Source of the DNA: Metapseudomonas boanensis
GTDB taxonomy: Bacteria > Pseudomonadota > Gammaproteobacteria > Pseudomonadales > Pseudomonadaceae
Length of the DNA stretch: 64,000 nt
NCBI RefSeq assembly: GCF_018704125.1
Contig: NZ_JAGTIS010000002.1
Span: forward strand, 186,001-250,000
Reading direction: 5' to 3'
Shown here: positions 31,049 to 39,319 of the stretch, piece after piece
How positions within the stretch are numbered: the first letter of the stretch is position 1
Layout of the letters: the number at the start of each line of letters is the position of its first letter
The notes under the pieces: generated by a model
The model's input: only the letters and a program-made list of their open reading frames with translations
Databases searched by the model: none
Told to the model about the DNA's origin: nothing
Made by a program: the position numbers and the translations under genes

Positions 31049-31321
31049 CTACTTCGCCTTCAGGCACTCGCTCATGAAGCTCTTGCGCGCATCGCCCTTG
31101 AGCTCCTTGGTCGAAGCGGTCTTGTTGCAAGCGGTCATACGCTCCTGCTGGGTCATCTTCAGGCAACCGCTCATGAAGGTCTTGCGGGCGTCGCCCTTGA
31201 GCTCCTTGGCCGTGGCTTCAGCGTTGCAGGTCTTCATCTTTTCCTGCTGGGCGGTGTCCGCCACGCTGTGAGATGCCGCGAGCAATGCCAGTATCAGCAA
31301 AGGAAGGCGAATCGAGCTCAT
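31049..31321 (-). CDS. psiF: PsiF-repeat periplasmic protein
   Basis: A 90-residue exported protein with a signal peptide (MSSIRLPLLILALLAASHSVA) and two PsiF repeats, each Cys-x-x-x-A-x-x-KELKGDAR-K-x-F-MS-x-CLK, differing in only a few positions. PsiF was named as phosphate-starvation inducible in E. coli, but its function is unknown. The start at 31321 follows GGAGAT. It is divergent from the Hsp70-family gene; no PhoB box was recognised upstream. Confidence 0.88.
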   Translation of the reverse strand: MSSIRLPLLILALLAASHSVADTAQQEKMKTCNAEATAKELKGDARKTFMSGCLKMTQQERMTACNKTASTKELKGDARKSFMSECLKAK

Positions 31322-31450
31322 GGAATGATCTCCCAGGTTACCCATGCGTATTGCAGTCTAGCCGTCGCGACGAAGTGCGCTGGCCGACGGGAGCATTCAC
31401 CGGCGCGCTCGCGTAAACTGCGCGGCCGTTTTTTCCGGAACACCCGCAGC

Positions 31451-32716
31451 ATGAACAACGCCCTCCCCGCCCGCGCCCTGGGCATAGACTTCGGTACCTC
31501 CAACTCTACCGTCGGCTGGTGGCGTCCGGATGCCGAGCCATTGATCGCCCTGGAGGACGACAAGATCACCCTGCCCTCGGTGATCTTCTTCAACTTCGAG
31601 GAACGCCGCCCCGTCTATGGCCGACTGGCCCTGCACGAGTACCTGGAGGGCTACGAAGGCCGCCTGATGCGCTCGCTGAAGAGCCTGCTGGGCTCGCCGC
31701 TACTGAAAAGCGAAACCACAGTGCTGGGCAGCGCCATGCCCTTCAAGGATCTGCTTGGGCTGTTCATCGGCGAGTTGAAGAAGCGCGCCGAAGCTGCCTC
31801 CGGCCGAGAATTCGAGCAAGTGGTGCTGGGCCGCCCGGTATTCTTCGTCGACGACGATGCAGAGGCTGACCAGGAGGCCGAGAACACCCTGGTAGCCGTA
31901 GCGCAGAAGCTTGGCTTCAAGGACGTGTCCTTCCAGTACGAACCGATTGCCGCGGCCTTCGATTACGAGCGCAGCATCGAGCGCGAGGAACTGGTGCTGA
32001 TCGTCGACATCGGCGGCGGTACCTCGGACTTCTCCCTGGTTCGCCTGTCACCGCAGCGCCGCGAGGTGGCGGATCGCCAAGCCGACATCCTGGCCACCGG
32101 CGGCGTGCACATCGGTGGCACTGATTTCGACAAGCAACTCAGCCTGCAAGGCGTGATGCCGCTATTCGGCTACGGCAGCCGAATGAAGAGCGATGCGCTG
32201 ATGCCCACCAGCTACCACCTGAACCTGGCCACCTGGCACACCATCAACGCGGTGTACGCGCAGAAGGCGCAACTGGCGCTGAAGAACATGCGCTACGACA
32301 TCGTCGACAGCACCGGCATCGACCGCCTCTTCAGCCTGATCGAACAGCGCGCCGGCCACTGGCTGGCGATGCAGGTCGAGGACAGCAAGATCGAGCTGAC
32401 CCAGATTGAGCAGCGCACCATCGACCTGAACCGTATCGAGCCGGGCCTGGCCGTGGACCTGACCCGGCCGATCTTCGAGGACGCCATCGAGCCGCTGCTG
32501 GTACGTGTGCGCGCCAGCGTCGAGGGCCTGCTGGTCCAGGCGGGCGTCACGGCCGATGCAGTAGACACGCTGTTCTTCACCGGTGGCTCCAGCGGTATCC
32601 CGGCACTGCGTCACGGCGTGGCGGCGATGCTGCCCAATGCCCGCCAGGTCGAGGGCAATCTGTTTGGCAGCATCGGCAGCGGTCTGGCCATCGAAGCGAT
32701 GAAACGCTACGGCTGA
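31451..32716 (+). CDS. Short Hsp70-family protein (YegD-like)
   Basis: A 421-residue actin-fold ATPase with the Hsp70 phosphate loops GIDFGTSNSTVG and VDIGGGTSDFSLV and the adenosine motif FFTGGSSGIPALR. It stops after the nucleotide-binding domain and lacks the DnaK substrate-binding domain and lid, as in E. coli YegD. Client and co-chaperones are unknown. A longer upstream frame to 31268 runs over the psiF promoter and is not used. Confidence 0.88.
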   Translation: MNNALPARALGIDFGTSNSTVGWWRPDAEPLIALEDDKITLPSVIFFNFEERRPVYGRLALHEYLEGYEGRLMRSLKSLLGSPLLKSETTVLGSAMPFKDLLGLFIGELKKRAEAASGREFEQVVLGRPVFFVDDDAEADQEAENTLVAVAQKLGFKDVSFQYEPIAAAFDYERSIEREELVLIVDIGGGTSDFSLVRLSPQRREVADRQADILATGGVHIGGTDFDKQLSLQGVMPLFGYGSRMKSDALMPTSYHLNLATWHTINAVYAQKAQLALKNMRYDIVDSTGIDRLFSLIEQRAGHWLAMQVEDSKIELTQIEQRTIDLNRIEPGLAVDLTRPIFEDAIEPLLVRVRASVEGLLVQAGVTADAVDTLFFTGGSSGIPALRHGVAAMLPNARQVEGNLFGSIGSGLAIEAMKRYG

Positions 32717-32824
32717 GCGGACGACCGTTCATCGGCACCCGGGCCGCTCCCCAGCGGTAGGCTCGGGAGCCGAACTAACCTGACTCCATCGCGGTTCAAC
32801 CCGCGCGAACATGGAGGCTTCCTG

Positions 32825-33190
32825 ATGAGCAAGCATGGGCTGGTCATCGCCTGCGCCCTGGCTACGCTGGCCGGCTGTGCGGGCAAGATGGAAAACCCCA
32901 CGGATTACTACACCTACCGCGACGAGCCGCTGGTCAAGCAGGTGGAGGAAGGCATGACCGTGCAAGAGGTGAAGACCATTGGCGGTCCGCCCTCGTCGAG
33001 CACGCGCCGCAAGGTCAAGTCAGGTACCTGCAACAACTACATCCTCACCAAGGACGGGCATAAGCAGGCCTACCACGTCAGCTTCGATAGCAGCGGACGG
33101 GTCGAGGAGACAGGCTTCATGACCTGCGAGCAGCGGGAAACCGCTGATCGCGAAAAGGCGGAAGGAAGCGGAGGCGGTGGCGGCTACTGA
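32825..33190 (+). CDS. osmE: OsmE-like outer membrane lipoprotein (copy 1)
   Basis: A 121-residue lipoprotein: signal peptide ending in the lipobox LAGC with Cys18, then a SmpA/OmlA (BamE-like) fold (NPTDYYTYRDEPLVKQVEEG; GTCNNYILTKDGHKQAYHVS). The tail is Gly-rich (GSGGGGGY). OsmE is osmotically inducible in E. coli. A close paralogue follows at 33436. Ribosome site GGAGG lies seven bases before the ATG. Confidence 0.88.
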   Translation: MSKHGLVIACALATLAGCAGKMENPTDYYTYRDEPLVKQVEEGMTVQEVKTIGGPPSSSTRRKVKSGTCNNYILTKDGHKQAYHVSFDSSGRVEETGFMTCEQRETADREKAEGSGGGGGY

Positions 33191-33435
33191 CGCGACGAAA
33201 CGGCAGGATGGAGCAGGCGCATCAGCACCAATGGCATGGCTGCGCCCAACCTGTGCTGCCCGCCACACTCCACCCGAAAGCTGCGCTAGCCGTGGTTTGC
33301 AGGTAACGCTCCGGGCACTTTGCCAGTTACTGGCCGGTTGCCGTCCATCGTCTGCTCAGGACTCGGGCGAACTCTCCCCACTTTTCGATGTTCCAAGGGC
33401 CATGTTTCAGATGCGTTAACCCTTGAGGACCCATG

Positions 33436-33774
33436 ATGTACAAGCAAGCGCTTGTCATGGCTTGTGCCCTGGCATCAATGGCGGGCTGCGCCAGCAAGAT
33501 CGAGAACCCGACGGACTACCTGACCTTCCACGACCAGCCACTGGTCAGGGACGTAGAGCCCGGCATGAGCCGCCAGCAGGTGCTGATCATCGGCGGTCGT
33601 CCTTCGTCGATCGTGCAACGCAGCGTGCATCCAGGGTCATGCAACAACTACATCCTCAACGAACATGGTCACCAGCAGCCCTACCATGTCAGCTTCGACA
33701 GCAGCGGCCGCGTTCGCCACAAGGGCTTCATGACCTGCGGCCAACGCGAACAGGCCGAGCGTGACCGGCTCTAG
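33436..33774 (+). CDS. OsmE-like lipoprotein (copy 2, tandem paralogue)
   Basis: About 112 residues; clearly homologous to the preceding gene along its whole length (shared NPTDY, GG-PSS, CNNYIL, YHVSFDSSGRV, GFMTC blocks). Lipobox MAGC with Cys18. The start at 33436 has GAGG seven bases upstream; an ATG one codon earlier is equally legal. It lacks the Gly-rich tail of copy 1. The copies are separated by 245 bp with no other gene, consistent with an old tandem duplication. Confidence 0.85.
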   Translation: MYKQALVMACALASMAGCASKIENPTDYLTFHDQPLVRDVEPGMSRQQVLIIGGRPSSIVQRSVHPGSCNNYILNEHGHQQPYHVSFDSSGRVRHKGFMTCGQREQAERDRL

Positions 33775-34196
33775 CCCTGCTTGAGACGCTGCAACAAAGG
33801 CGCACATTCGCTCCCTTCTTCATTCCCACCGGCCGGTGCCACCAGCGCCAGCAGAGCCGCCGCCGGCGCCACCGCAACACCCAACGCCAGCATGCCCGCG
33901 CCCCGAACCGCCGGGGGTACCGGCTTCACCCCCGCTTCCGGCCGTTTGAAGGTGCCGCGCACATGGAGCGGCGAACGCAACGAAAAGACCCGCCCCCCCT
34001 TGGACTCCGGCTCGATGCCAAGGTCGAGGCTGGCGAAGGTCGGGCCTTTGGCCCAGCCCGGGTTGCCCAGGCGGACATTTTCTGCGGCGAAATGCGGCCA
34101 GGGCACCCAGGCATGCAGGCCTCCCTCACCCGGCTCGCGTTGCAACACCACCTGCAGGCTGCCATCAATGGTGTCGATGTTCTCTATCGCAACTGT
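33771..34196 (-). pseudogene. Remnant of an AsmA-family gene
   Basis: The open frame (about 142 codons) lacks a membrane-anchor start and joins two parts of an AsmA-type protein. The first part (LQREPGEGG, AWVPWPHFAAENVRLGNPGW) resembles the N-terminal AsmA region. The second (LRSPLHVRGTFKRPEAGVKP, then an Ala-rich stretch and SECAPLLQRLKQG) resembles the extreme C-terminus. The several hundred residues normally between them are missing, so this looks like an in-frame internal deletion plus loss of the 5' end. It is convergent with the second osmE copy and overlaps its stop by four bases. Confidence 0.65.
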
Positions 34197-34273
34197 TCAC
34201 TTTTTAATCGACAGGCAATCCGTAACATAGGCCCCGTAGCCAGTTTCCAGCCCCCTACGAGGAGCTTTAGATC

Positions 34274-34633
34274 ATGAAAGCACACGCCCTTGCCGCCCTG
34301 TTCATCACCGCTCTTAGCACCAGCGCCTTTGCCCTGCCGTCCGACCCCCAGCCGCTGCTGGGCGAATCCAAGGACGGGACCTTTATCCAGGTCCTGGACC
34401 CGGTAGCTGCAGAGGGTTCGTTCATGATCCTCGACCGCGTGGCCGAGGGTGGCGCTGACCGCACCCTGGAACGCATCGCTGAAGGTGGTGCCGACCGCGC
34501 CCTGGAGCGCATTGCCGAAGGCGGTGCCGAGCGCACCCAGGACCGTATCGCTGAAGGTGGTGCCGACCGCGCCCTGGAGCGCATCGCTGAAGGTGGTTCC
34601 GACCGTCTGCTGGACGATCAGCGCGTGATCTGA
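34274..34633 (+). CDS. Secreted protein with five 12-residue repeats
   Basis: A 119-residue protein with a signal peptide (cleavage near Ala20) and five contiguous repeats at residues 55-114 of pattern R-[IV]-A-E-G-G-[AS]-[DE]-R-x-x-[DE], for example RIAEGGADRALE. Residues 43-54 (PVAAEGSFMILD) may be a degenerate sixth unit. There are no cysteines and the protein is acidic. Function is unknown. Similar repeat proteins occur in other pseudomonads, where some carry vague 'phage infection' labels; I do not use that name. It has its own terminator, so it is probably a single-gene unit. Confidence 0.85.
   Translation: MKAHALAALFITALSTSAFALPSDPQPLLGESKDGTFIQVLDPVAAEGSFMILDRVAEGGADRTLERIAEGGADRALERIAEGGAERTQDRIAEGGADRALERIAEGGSDRLLDDQRVI
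34436..34615 (+). repeat. Five 36-bp tandem coding repeats
   Basis: Direct repeats of 36 bp encode the 12-residue units of the secreted protein. Units 2 and 4 are almost identical in DNA (GAAGGTGGTGCCGACCGCG), so copy number could change by slippage or recombination. Confidence 0.85.
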
Positions 34634-34655
34634 CGAATAAGCGCTGTCACCCTCG

Positions 34656-34680
34656 AAGCCCGGCGGACGCCGGGCTTTTT
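34656..34680 (+). terminator. Rho-independent terminator after the repeat-protein gene
   Basis: AAGCCCGGC and GCCGGGCTT form a nine-bp stem over a four-base loop, followed by TTT, 22 bp after the stop codon. Confidence 0.8.
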
Positions 34681-34884
34681 CATGCCAAGTCACAAAACCT
34701 GAAGCACCAGGCTCCAGGCGTTTCTCCAACCCCACAGAACCGCAGCCGAAGCCCAACCCCTGTGGGCGCGAATTCATTGGCCAAGTAAGCCGCAGCTCTG
34801 CCCATTCGTTCCCCCTGGCAATCGACCTTCCCAAACCCCATTTGCTAGAGTGCCCGCCACCTCCGCCTCCGCCCTCTTCCAACC

Positions 34885-35520
34885 ATGACGCCACGCTCCG
34901 CACAGAAGCAGCACACCCGCCATGCCCTGATGGACTCCGCGCGCCTTCTGATGGACAACGGCCGAGGCTTCGGCAGTCTTAGCCTGCGCGAAGTGGCCCG
35001 CACCGCCGGCATCGTTCCCGCGGGGTTCTATCGTCATTTCGAAGACATGGACCAGCTCGGCCTCGCTCTGGTGCAGGAGGTGGGCGAAACCTTCCGCGCC
35101 ACCATCCGCGAGGTCCGACGCAACGAATTCGAACTGGGCGGCATCATCGACGCCTCGGCGCGCATCTTCCTCGCTGCGGTGGCAACCAATCGTGGCCAGT
35201 TCCTCTTCCTCGCCCGTGAGCAGTACGGCGGCTCGCTGCCGGTGCGCCAGGCTATTGCCGCCCTGCGCCAGGCCATTACCGATGACCTGGCCGCCGACCT
35301 CAAGCTGATCCAGCGCATGCCGAACCTGGACGATGAAGGTCTGGACCTGGTCGCCGACCTGGTGGTGAAAACCGTATTCGCCACCCTGCCGGAACTGGTC
35401 GACCCGCCTGCGGCCGACCGGCCGGCACATCTCACGCCGGAAACCAAGATCATCCAGCAACTACGCTTCATCATGATCGGCGGCAAGCACTGGCTGTATG
35501 CGGGCAAGCCTGGAAGCTGA
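34885..35520 (+). CDS. desT: TetR-family regulator DesT
   Basis: A 211-residue TetR repressor. The helix-turn-helix SLSLREVARTAGIVPAGFYR is followed by HFEDMDQLGLALVQEVGETF and the ligand-domain segment FLFLAREQYGGSLPVRQAI. This closely resembles P. aeruginosa DesT (PA4890), which senses the saturated/unsaturated acyl-CoA ratio and represses the desCB desaturase genes. Here no desaturase gene is adjacent: upstream lies the repeat-protein gene, downstream ureE. Its target in this genome must be elsewhere or changed. Confidence 0.85.
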   Translation: MTPRSAQKQHTRHALMDSARLLMDNGRGFGSLSLREVARTAGIVPAGFYRHFEDMDQLGLALVQEVGETFRATIREVRRNEFELGGIIDASARIFLAAVATNRGQFLFLAREQYGGSLPVRQAIAALRQAITDDLAADLKLIQRMPNLDDEGLDLVADLVVKTVFATLPELVDPPAADRPAHLTPETKIIQQLRFIMIGGKHWLYAGKPGS

Positions 35521-35559
35521 TCATCCGGCCAGCCTGATCGCCCCCGAAACGCGCACTAC

Positions 35560-35574
35560 GCACCATTTTCGGCC
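35560..35574. promoter_or_regulatory. Possible degenerate NtrC site upstream of ureE
   Basis: GCACCATTTTCGGCC matches GCACCATTTT of the NtrC consensus in its left half; the right half is degenerate. It is centred about 100 bp before the predicted sigma-54 start, a normal enhancer distance. Confidence 0.35.
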
Positions 35575-35639
35575 AATCGAGCGCCCCAGACACAGGCACG
35601 ATCCCATTCAGCCCCGCGGCATCCGGCATTGGGCTGTCT

Positions 35640-35655
35640 TGGCAAGCACCTTGCT
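35640..35655 (+). promoter_or_regulatory. Putative sigma-54 promoter of ureEFG-hupE
   Basis: TGGCAAGCACCTTGCT has GG (35641-35642) and GC (35653-35654) ten bases apart and matches TGGCA and TTGCT of the RpoN consensus. Transcription would start near 35666, 25 bases before the ureE ATG. Confidence 0.65.
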
Positions 35656-35690
35656 CTAGCGACTGCATTGCCCACTGCCGGAACACCGCA

Positions 35691-36191
35691 ATGCTGGTCA
35701 TCCAGGAACGTATCGAAGCCCAGGAGAGCTGGGATGAAGAACTGCTGCTGACTTTCGAAGCGCGCAGCAAGAGCCGCTTGCGCTGTTTCACCGTCAAGGG
35801 CGAGGACGTCGGCCTGTTCCTCGAACGAGGCCAGCCGCCCCTGCACGATGGCGCCTGCCTGCGCAGCCAGGATGGCCGGGTGGTGCGCATCAGCGCCCGC
35901 CCTGAGCCGCTTCTGCATGTCACCTGCGCCAATGCCTTCGAGCTGACCCGCGCGGCCTATCACCTGGGTAATCGCCACGTGGCCCTGCAGATCGGCGACA
36001 ACTGGCTGCGGCTCCTGGACGACTACGTGCTAAAAGCCATGCTCGAACAGCTCGGCGCCCGAGTAGAGAACATCGAAGCAGGCTTCCAGCCCGAACACGG
36101 CGCCTACGGTGGCGGCCATCACCACTCCCATCACGGCGAGGCTGATTTCAACTACGCACCGCGGCTGCACCAGTTCGGTGTTCGGACGTGA
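35691..36191 (+). CDS. ureE: Urease accessory protein UreE
   Basis: Nickel metallochaperone that delivers Ni to UreG and urease. The 166-residue protein has an N-terminal peptide-binding-like domain, a C-terminal metal domain (CANAFELTRAAYHLGNRHVA) and a His-rich stretch GGGHHHSHHGE near residues 141-151 for extra nickel binding. The stop overlaps the GTG start of ureF, showing coupling. Confidence 0.95.
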   Translation: MLVIQERIEAQESWDEELLLTFEARSKSRLRCFTVKGEDVGLFLERGQPPLHDGACLRSQDGRVVRISARPEPLLHVTCANAFELTRAAYHLGNRHVALQIGDNWLRLLDDYVLKAMLEQLGARVENIEAGFQPEHGAYGGGHHHSHHGEADFNYAPRLHQFGVRT

Positions 36192-36862
36192 ACAACGCCT
36201 GGCAGCTACTTCGTTTGGCCAGCCCGCAACTGCCGATCGGCGGCTACAGCTACTCACAGGCAATGGAACTCGCGGTGGACCAAGGCCTGGTGCAGGACCC
36301 AGCCAGCGCCGCGCGCTGGATCGAGGACCAGTTGCTGCTCAACCTCGCGCGCTTCGAGGCGCCGCTGCTGTTGGCTCATTGCGTGGCCGCAGCCGATGAA
36401 GACTGGTGCGAACTGAAGGCGCTCAACGAATGTCATCGTGCCAGCCGCGAGACCCGCGAGTTGCACCTGGAGAGCCGGCAAATGGGCTACTCGTTGCAGC
36501 AGCTGCTGGACGATCTGCCCGAACAGGACGACGCGGCGCGAGCCCTGCTCGCCGATCTGGAAGAGCCCGCACTCGCCGTCGCCTGGTCGCTGGCCGCCCG
36601 CGCCTGGCGCATTGCCCCACAGGATGCCCTGAGCGCCTGGCTCTGGGGCTGGCTGGAAAACCAACTGGCGGTGCTGATGAAAACCCTGCCGCTGGGCCAG
36701 CAGTCTGCCCAGCGCCTGACTTCGCAACTGCTGCCGAGCCTGGAACATGCCCAGCGCACAGCCAGCGAACTCCACCCGTCCCGCTGGGGTAGCGCCGCAT
36801 TTGGCCTGGCCCTGGCGAGCATGGCGCACGAGCGCCAGTACAGCCGTCTGTTCCGTTCCTAG
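36188..36862 (+). CDS. ureF: Urease accessory protein UreF
   Basis: All-helical partner of UreD that acts as a GTPase checkpoint on UreG during nickel insertion. 224 residues from a GTG overlapping the ureE stop (GTGA). Diagnostic segments are [20 protein letters not shown] near the N-terminus and [19 protein letters not shown]. ureG starts 14 bp downstream. Confidence 0.94.
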   Translation: MNNAWQLLRLASPQLPIGGYSYSQAMELAVDQGLVQDPASAARWIEDQLLLNLARFEAPLLLAHCVAAADEDWCELKALNECHRASRETRELHLESRQMGYSLQQLLDDLPEQDDAARALLADLEEPALAVAWSLAARAWRIAPQDALSAWLWGWLENQLAVLMKTLPLGQQSAQRLTSQLLPSLEHAQRTASELHPSRWGSAAFGLALASMAHERQYSRLFRS

Positions 36863-36876
36863 GAGATGCACCAATC

Positions 36877-37491
36877 ATGAACAGCCAACCCCTGCGCGTC
36901 GGCATCGGCGGCCCGGTCGGTTCCGGCAAGACCGCCCTGACCCTGGCCCTCTGCCGCGCCCTGCGCGATCGCTACAACCTGGCGGTGGTGACCAACGATA
37001 TCTACACCCAGGAAGACGCCCAGTTCCTGGTCCGCAACGAGGCCCTCGATCCGGAACGGATCATCGGCGTCGAGACCGGGGGCTGCCCGCACACCGCCAT
37101 CCGCGAAGATGCCTCGATCAACCTGGAGGCAGTGGACCAGCTCAACCGCCGTTTTCCTGGCCTGGAGCTGATCCTGGTGGAGTCCGGCGGCGACAATCTG
37201 TCGGCCACCTTCAGCCCGGAACTCTCTGACCTGACCCTCTACGTGATCGACGTCTCCGCGGGTGACAAGCTGCCGCGCAAGGGCGGACCGGGCATCTGCA
37301 AGTCCGACTTGCTGGTGATCAACAAGGTGGACCTGGCGCCCATGGTCGGTGCATCGCTGGAAGTCATGGATCGCGATGCCCGAAAGATGCGCGGCGATCG
37401 GCCCTTTGTGTTCAGCAATCAGAAAGTCGGCCAGGGCCTCGACGACATCATCGCCTTCATCGAGAAACAAGGCCTGCTGACCACCGTCTGA
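36877..37491 (+). CDS. ureG: Urease accessory GTPase UreG
   Basis: SIMIBI-class GTPase that couples GTP hydrolysis to nickel delivery. 204 residues with the P-loop [13 protein letters not shown], nickel-binding-type [30 protein letters not shown] and base-specificity motif [15 protein letters not shown] precedes the ATG. Third gene of ureEFG-hupE. Confidence 0.97.
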   Translation: MNSQPLRVGIGGPVGSGKTALTLALCRALRDRYNLAVVTNDIYTQEDAQFLVRNEALDPERIIGVETGGCPHTAIREDASINLEAVDQLNRRFPGLELILVESGGDNLSATFSPELSDLTLYVIDVSAGDKLPRKGGPGICKSDLLVINKVDLAPMVGASLEVMDRDARKMRGDRPFVFSNQKVGQGLDDIIAFIEKQGLLTTV

Positions 37492-37497
37492 GAAATC

Positions 37498-37549
37498 ATC
37501 CCCCTCTCCCTCCCGGAGAGGGGCCGGGGCGGGCCGCGTTCGGATGAGG
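37498..37549. repeat. CCCTCTCCC/GGAGAGGGG dispersed repeat
   Basis: A copy of the G/C-rich palindromic repeat family (CCCCTCTCCCTCCCGGAGAG) in the 102-bp ureG-hupE gap. It may reduce read-through into the last gene. Confidence 0.6.
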
Positions 37550-37593
37550 GATGCATCTCGCCACTCCCTCCGCCCAGTGAAAGGAGCCACACC

Positions 37594-38166
37594 ATGAAAC
37601 TGTGCAAGACCCTCTACACCATCGCCCTGTTCCTCACCCCGGCCATGGCCTTCGCTCACCCGGGGCATGAGAGCTCGGGACTGATGGCCGGCATCGCTCA
37701 CCCCATCGCCGGCCTGGATCACCTGCTGGCCACGCTGGCAGTCGGCTTCTGGGCAGCCCAACACCAAGGCACGGCAAGCTGGGCACTCCCCGTCACCTTC
37801 GTCGGCGCCATGTTGCTCGGTGGCCTGATGGGCTTCGAGGGGTTGGAAATGCCGCTGATGGAAACCGGAATCGCCGGCTCGGTATTGGCGCTTGGCCTGC
37901 TGGTGGCCATCGCCGTGCGCCCGCCGGTCTGGCTGGCCGTGGGCCTGACCGCCCTCTTCGCCCTGAGCCACGGCATTGCTCACGGCCTTGAGCTGCCCGA
38001 GCTGTCCAGCCCCTGGGGCTATGCCGCCGGCTTCGTGACCGCTACCGCCGCCCTTCACGCCGCCGGCTACGGCCTGGTCCGCGCCCTGCCACAGGCTGCC
38101 GCACCCCTGGTGCGCATTGCCGGAGCGGTTTCGGCGGGCGCCGGAGTCTGGTTGCTGGCGGGTTGA
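37594..38166 (+). CDS. hupE: HupE/UreJ family membrane protein
   Basis: A 190-residue membrane protein with a signal peptide ending near AFA, a conserved HPGHE immediately after it, and six hydrophobic segments (IAHPIAGLDHLLATLAVGFW; GIAHGLELPE). HupE/UreJ proteins are thought to import nickel and are found with nickel enzymes; the ureEFG context supports nickel supply for urease. GAAAGGAG precedes the ATG. Confidence 0.88.
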   Translation: MKLCKTLYTIALFLTPAMAFAHPGHESSGLMAGIAHPIAGLDHLLATLAVGFWAAQHQGTASWALPVTFVGAMLLGGLMGFEGLEMPLMETGIAGSVLALGLLVAIAVRPPVWLAVGLTALFALSHGIAHGLELPELSSPWGYAAGFVTATAALHAAGYGLVRALPQAAAPLVRIAGAVSAGAGVWLLAG

Positions 38167-38251
38167 TCCCACATCCAGGCAATGCCATTTCCCTTGTGAG
38201 GGCGAATTCATTCGCTGAGGGGGGGCGCGGCTGCCCCCTTGGAAGTCAGAC

Positions 38252-38272
38252 AAGCAGACCTGCGGTCTGCTT
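38252..38272 (+). terminator. Hairpin after hupE
   Basis: AAGCAGACC and GGTCTGCTT form a perfect nine-bp stem around TGC, 85 bp after hupE. A GGGGGC/GCCCCC hairpin lies just before it. No long T-tract, so termination is likely but not certain. Confidence 0.45.
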
Positions 38273-38404
38273 AGCGATCGAAATCGCCCCCACGGAAACG
38301 CCATCCCATCTCACTCGCTTCCCGCTCGCCTCACCTTCACGTCTTTGTCATAGTCTCCGCGTTTGATTCGGCACGCCCGTCCACGTCTTACGGATAAGAA
38401 CAAC

Positions 38405-39319
38405 ATGAAGCGTCTCGCCCGATTTTTTCTCGCGCCCCTTTTCCTCTTGGTCGTCGCTCTGCTGGCCCTCGCGCTGACCAGCCGGCCGGCTGAGCATCCG
38501 CGCGTGCTGGCCGACCTCGGCAACCACCCCCTGGTGATCGCGCATCGTGGCGGTCGCGGCCTCTGGCCGGAGAACACGCTGTTCGCCTTCGAACGTGCCA
38601 GCGACCTCAAGGTAGACATGCTGGAAATGGATGTGCGCCGCACGCGCGACGGCGAACTGGTGGTGCTGCACGATGCCGAGGTGGACCGCACCACCAACGG
38701 CAGCGGCAAGCTCGCGGACCTGAGCCTGGCGGAAGCGCAGGCGCTGGATGCCGGCTACCGCTGGAGTGCCGACGGCGGCGAGAGCCACCCCTATCGTGGC
38801 CAGGGCATCCGCATCCCGACCCTCGCCGAGGTGCTGGAACGATTCCCTGAAAAACCCAAGGTGGTAGAAATCAAGGTGCCGGATATCGGTCTTGAGGAGC
38901 AGCTCTGTGACCTGCTGACCGAGCACGGCCAGCGCGACAAGGCGCTGGTGGGCAGCTTCTACGAACGCAGCCTGAAGCGCTTCCGCGAAGTGTGCCCGGA
39001 GGTCGCCACCTCAGCGGGACCGACCTCCGTACGCCTGTTGGTAGCGCTGGACTGGATCGGCCTGGGCCGCCTGATCACCCCGTCCTACCACGCCCTGCAG
39101 ATTCCCGAACACAGTGGCGGTCTGGACGTTGCCACCGCCGGGCTGATGGAGACCGCGCAGCAACGTGGGCTCAACGTGCAGATGTGGACCATCAACGAAC
39201 AGCCGGCCATGCAGCGCCTGTTGGACATGGGCGCCCATGGCCTGATCACCGATTACCCGGATCGCGCCCTGCAACTGCTCGGACGCTCGACCCGCATCAC
39301 TTCGCTGAGCGATCGATAG
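38405..39319 (+). CDS. Glycerophosphodiester phosphodiesterase family protein
   Basis: Hydrolyses glycerophosphodiesters to glycerol 3-phosphate and an alcohol. The 304-residue protein begins with an uncleaved anchor or signal peptide (MKRLARFFLAPLFLLVVALL), placing the TIM barrel in the periplasm. Active-site motifs VIAHRGGRGLWPENT and EMDVRRTRDGELVVLHD are intact, and the late MWTINEQPAMQRLLDMGAHG is typical. Its 3' end overlaps the convergent SDR gene by 23 bp. Confidence 0.9.
   Translation: MKRLARFFLAPLFLLVVALLALALTSRPAEHPRVLADLGNHPLVIAHRGGRGLWPENTLFAFERASDLKVDMLEMDVRRTRDGELVVLHDAEVDRTTNGSGKLADLSLAEAQALDAGYRWSADGGESHPYRGQGIRIPTLAEVLERFPEKPKVVEIKVPDIGLEEQLCDLLTEHGQRDKALVGSFYERSLKRFREVCPEVATSAGPTSVRLLVALDWIGLGRLITPSYHALQIPEHSGGLDVATAGLMETAQQRGLNVQMWTINEQPAMQRLLDMGAHGLITDYPDRALQLLGRSTRITSLSDR

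Noticed and set aside
36859-38304. Minus-strand frame of 481 codons over ureG and hupE
   Set aside because: Spans two genuine genes and a repeat; no recognisable domain.
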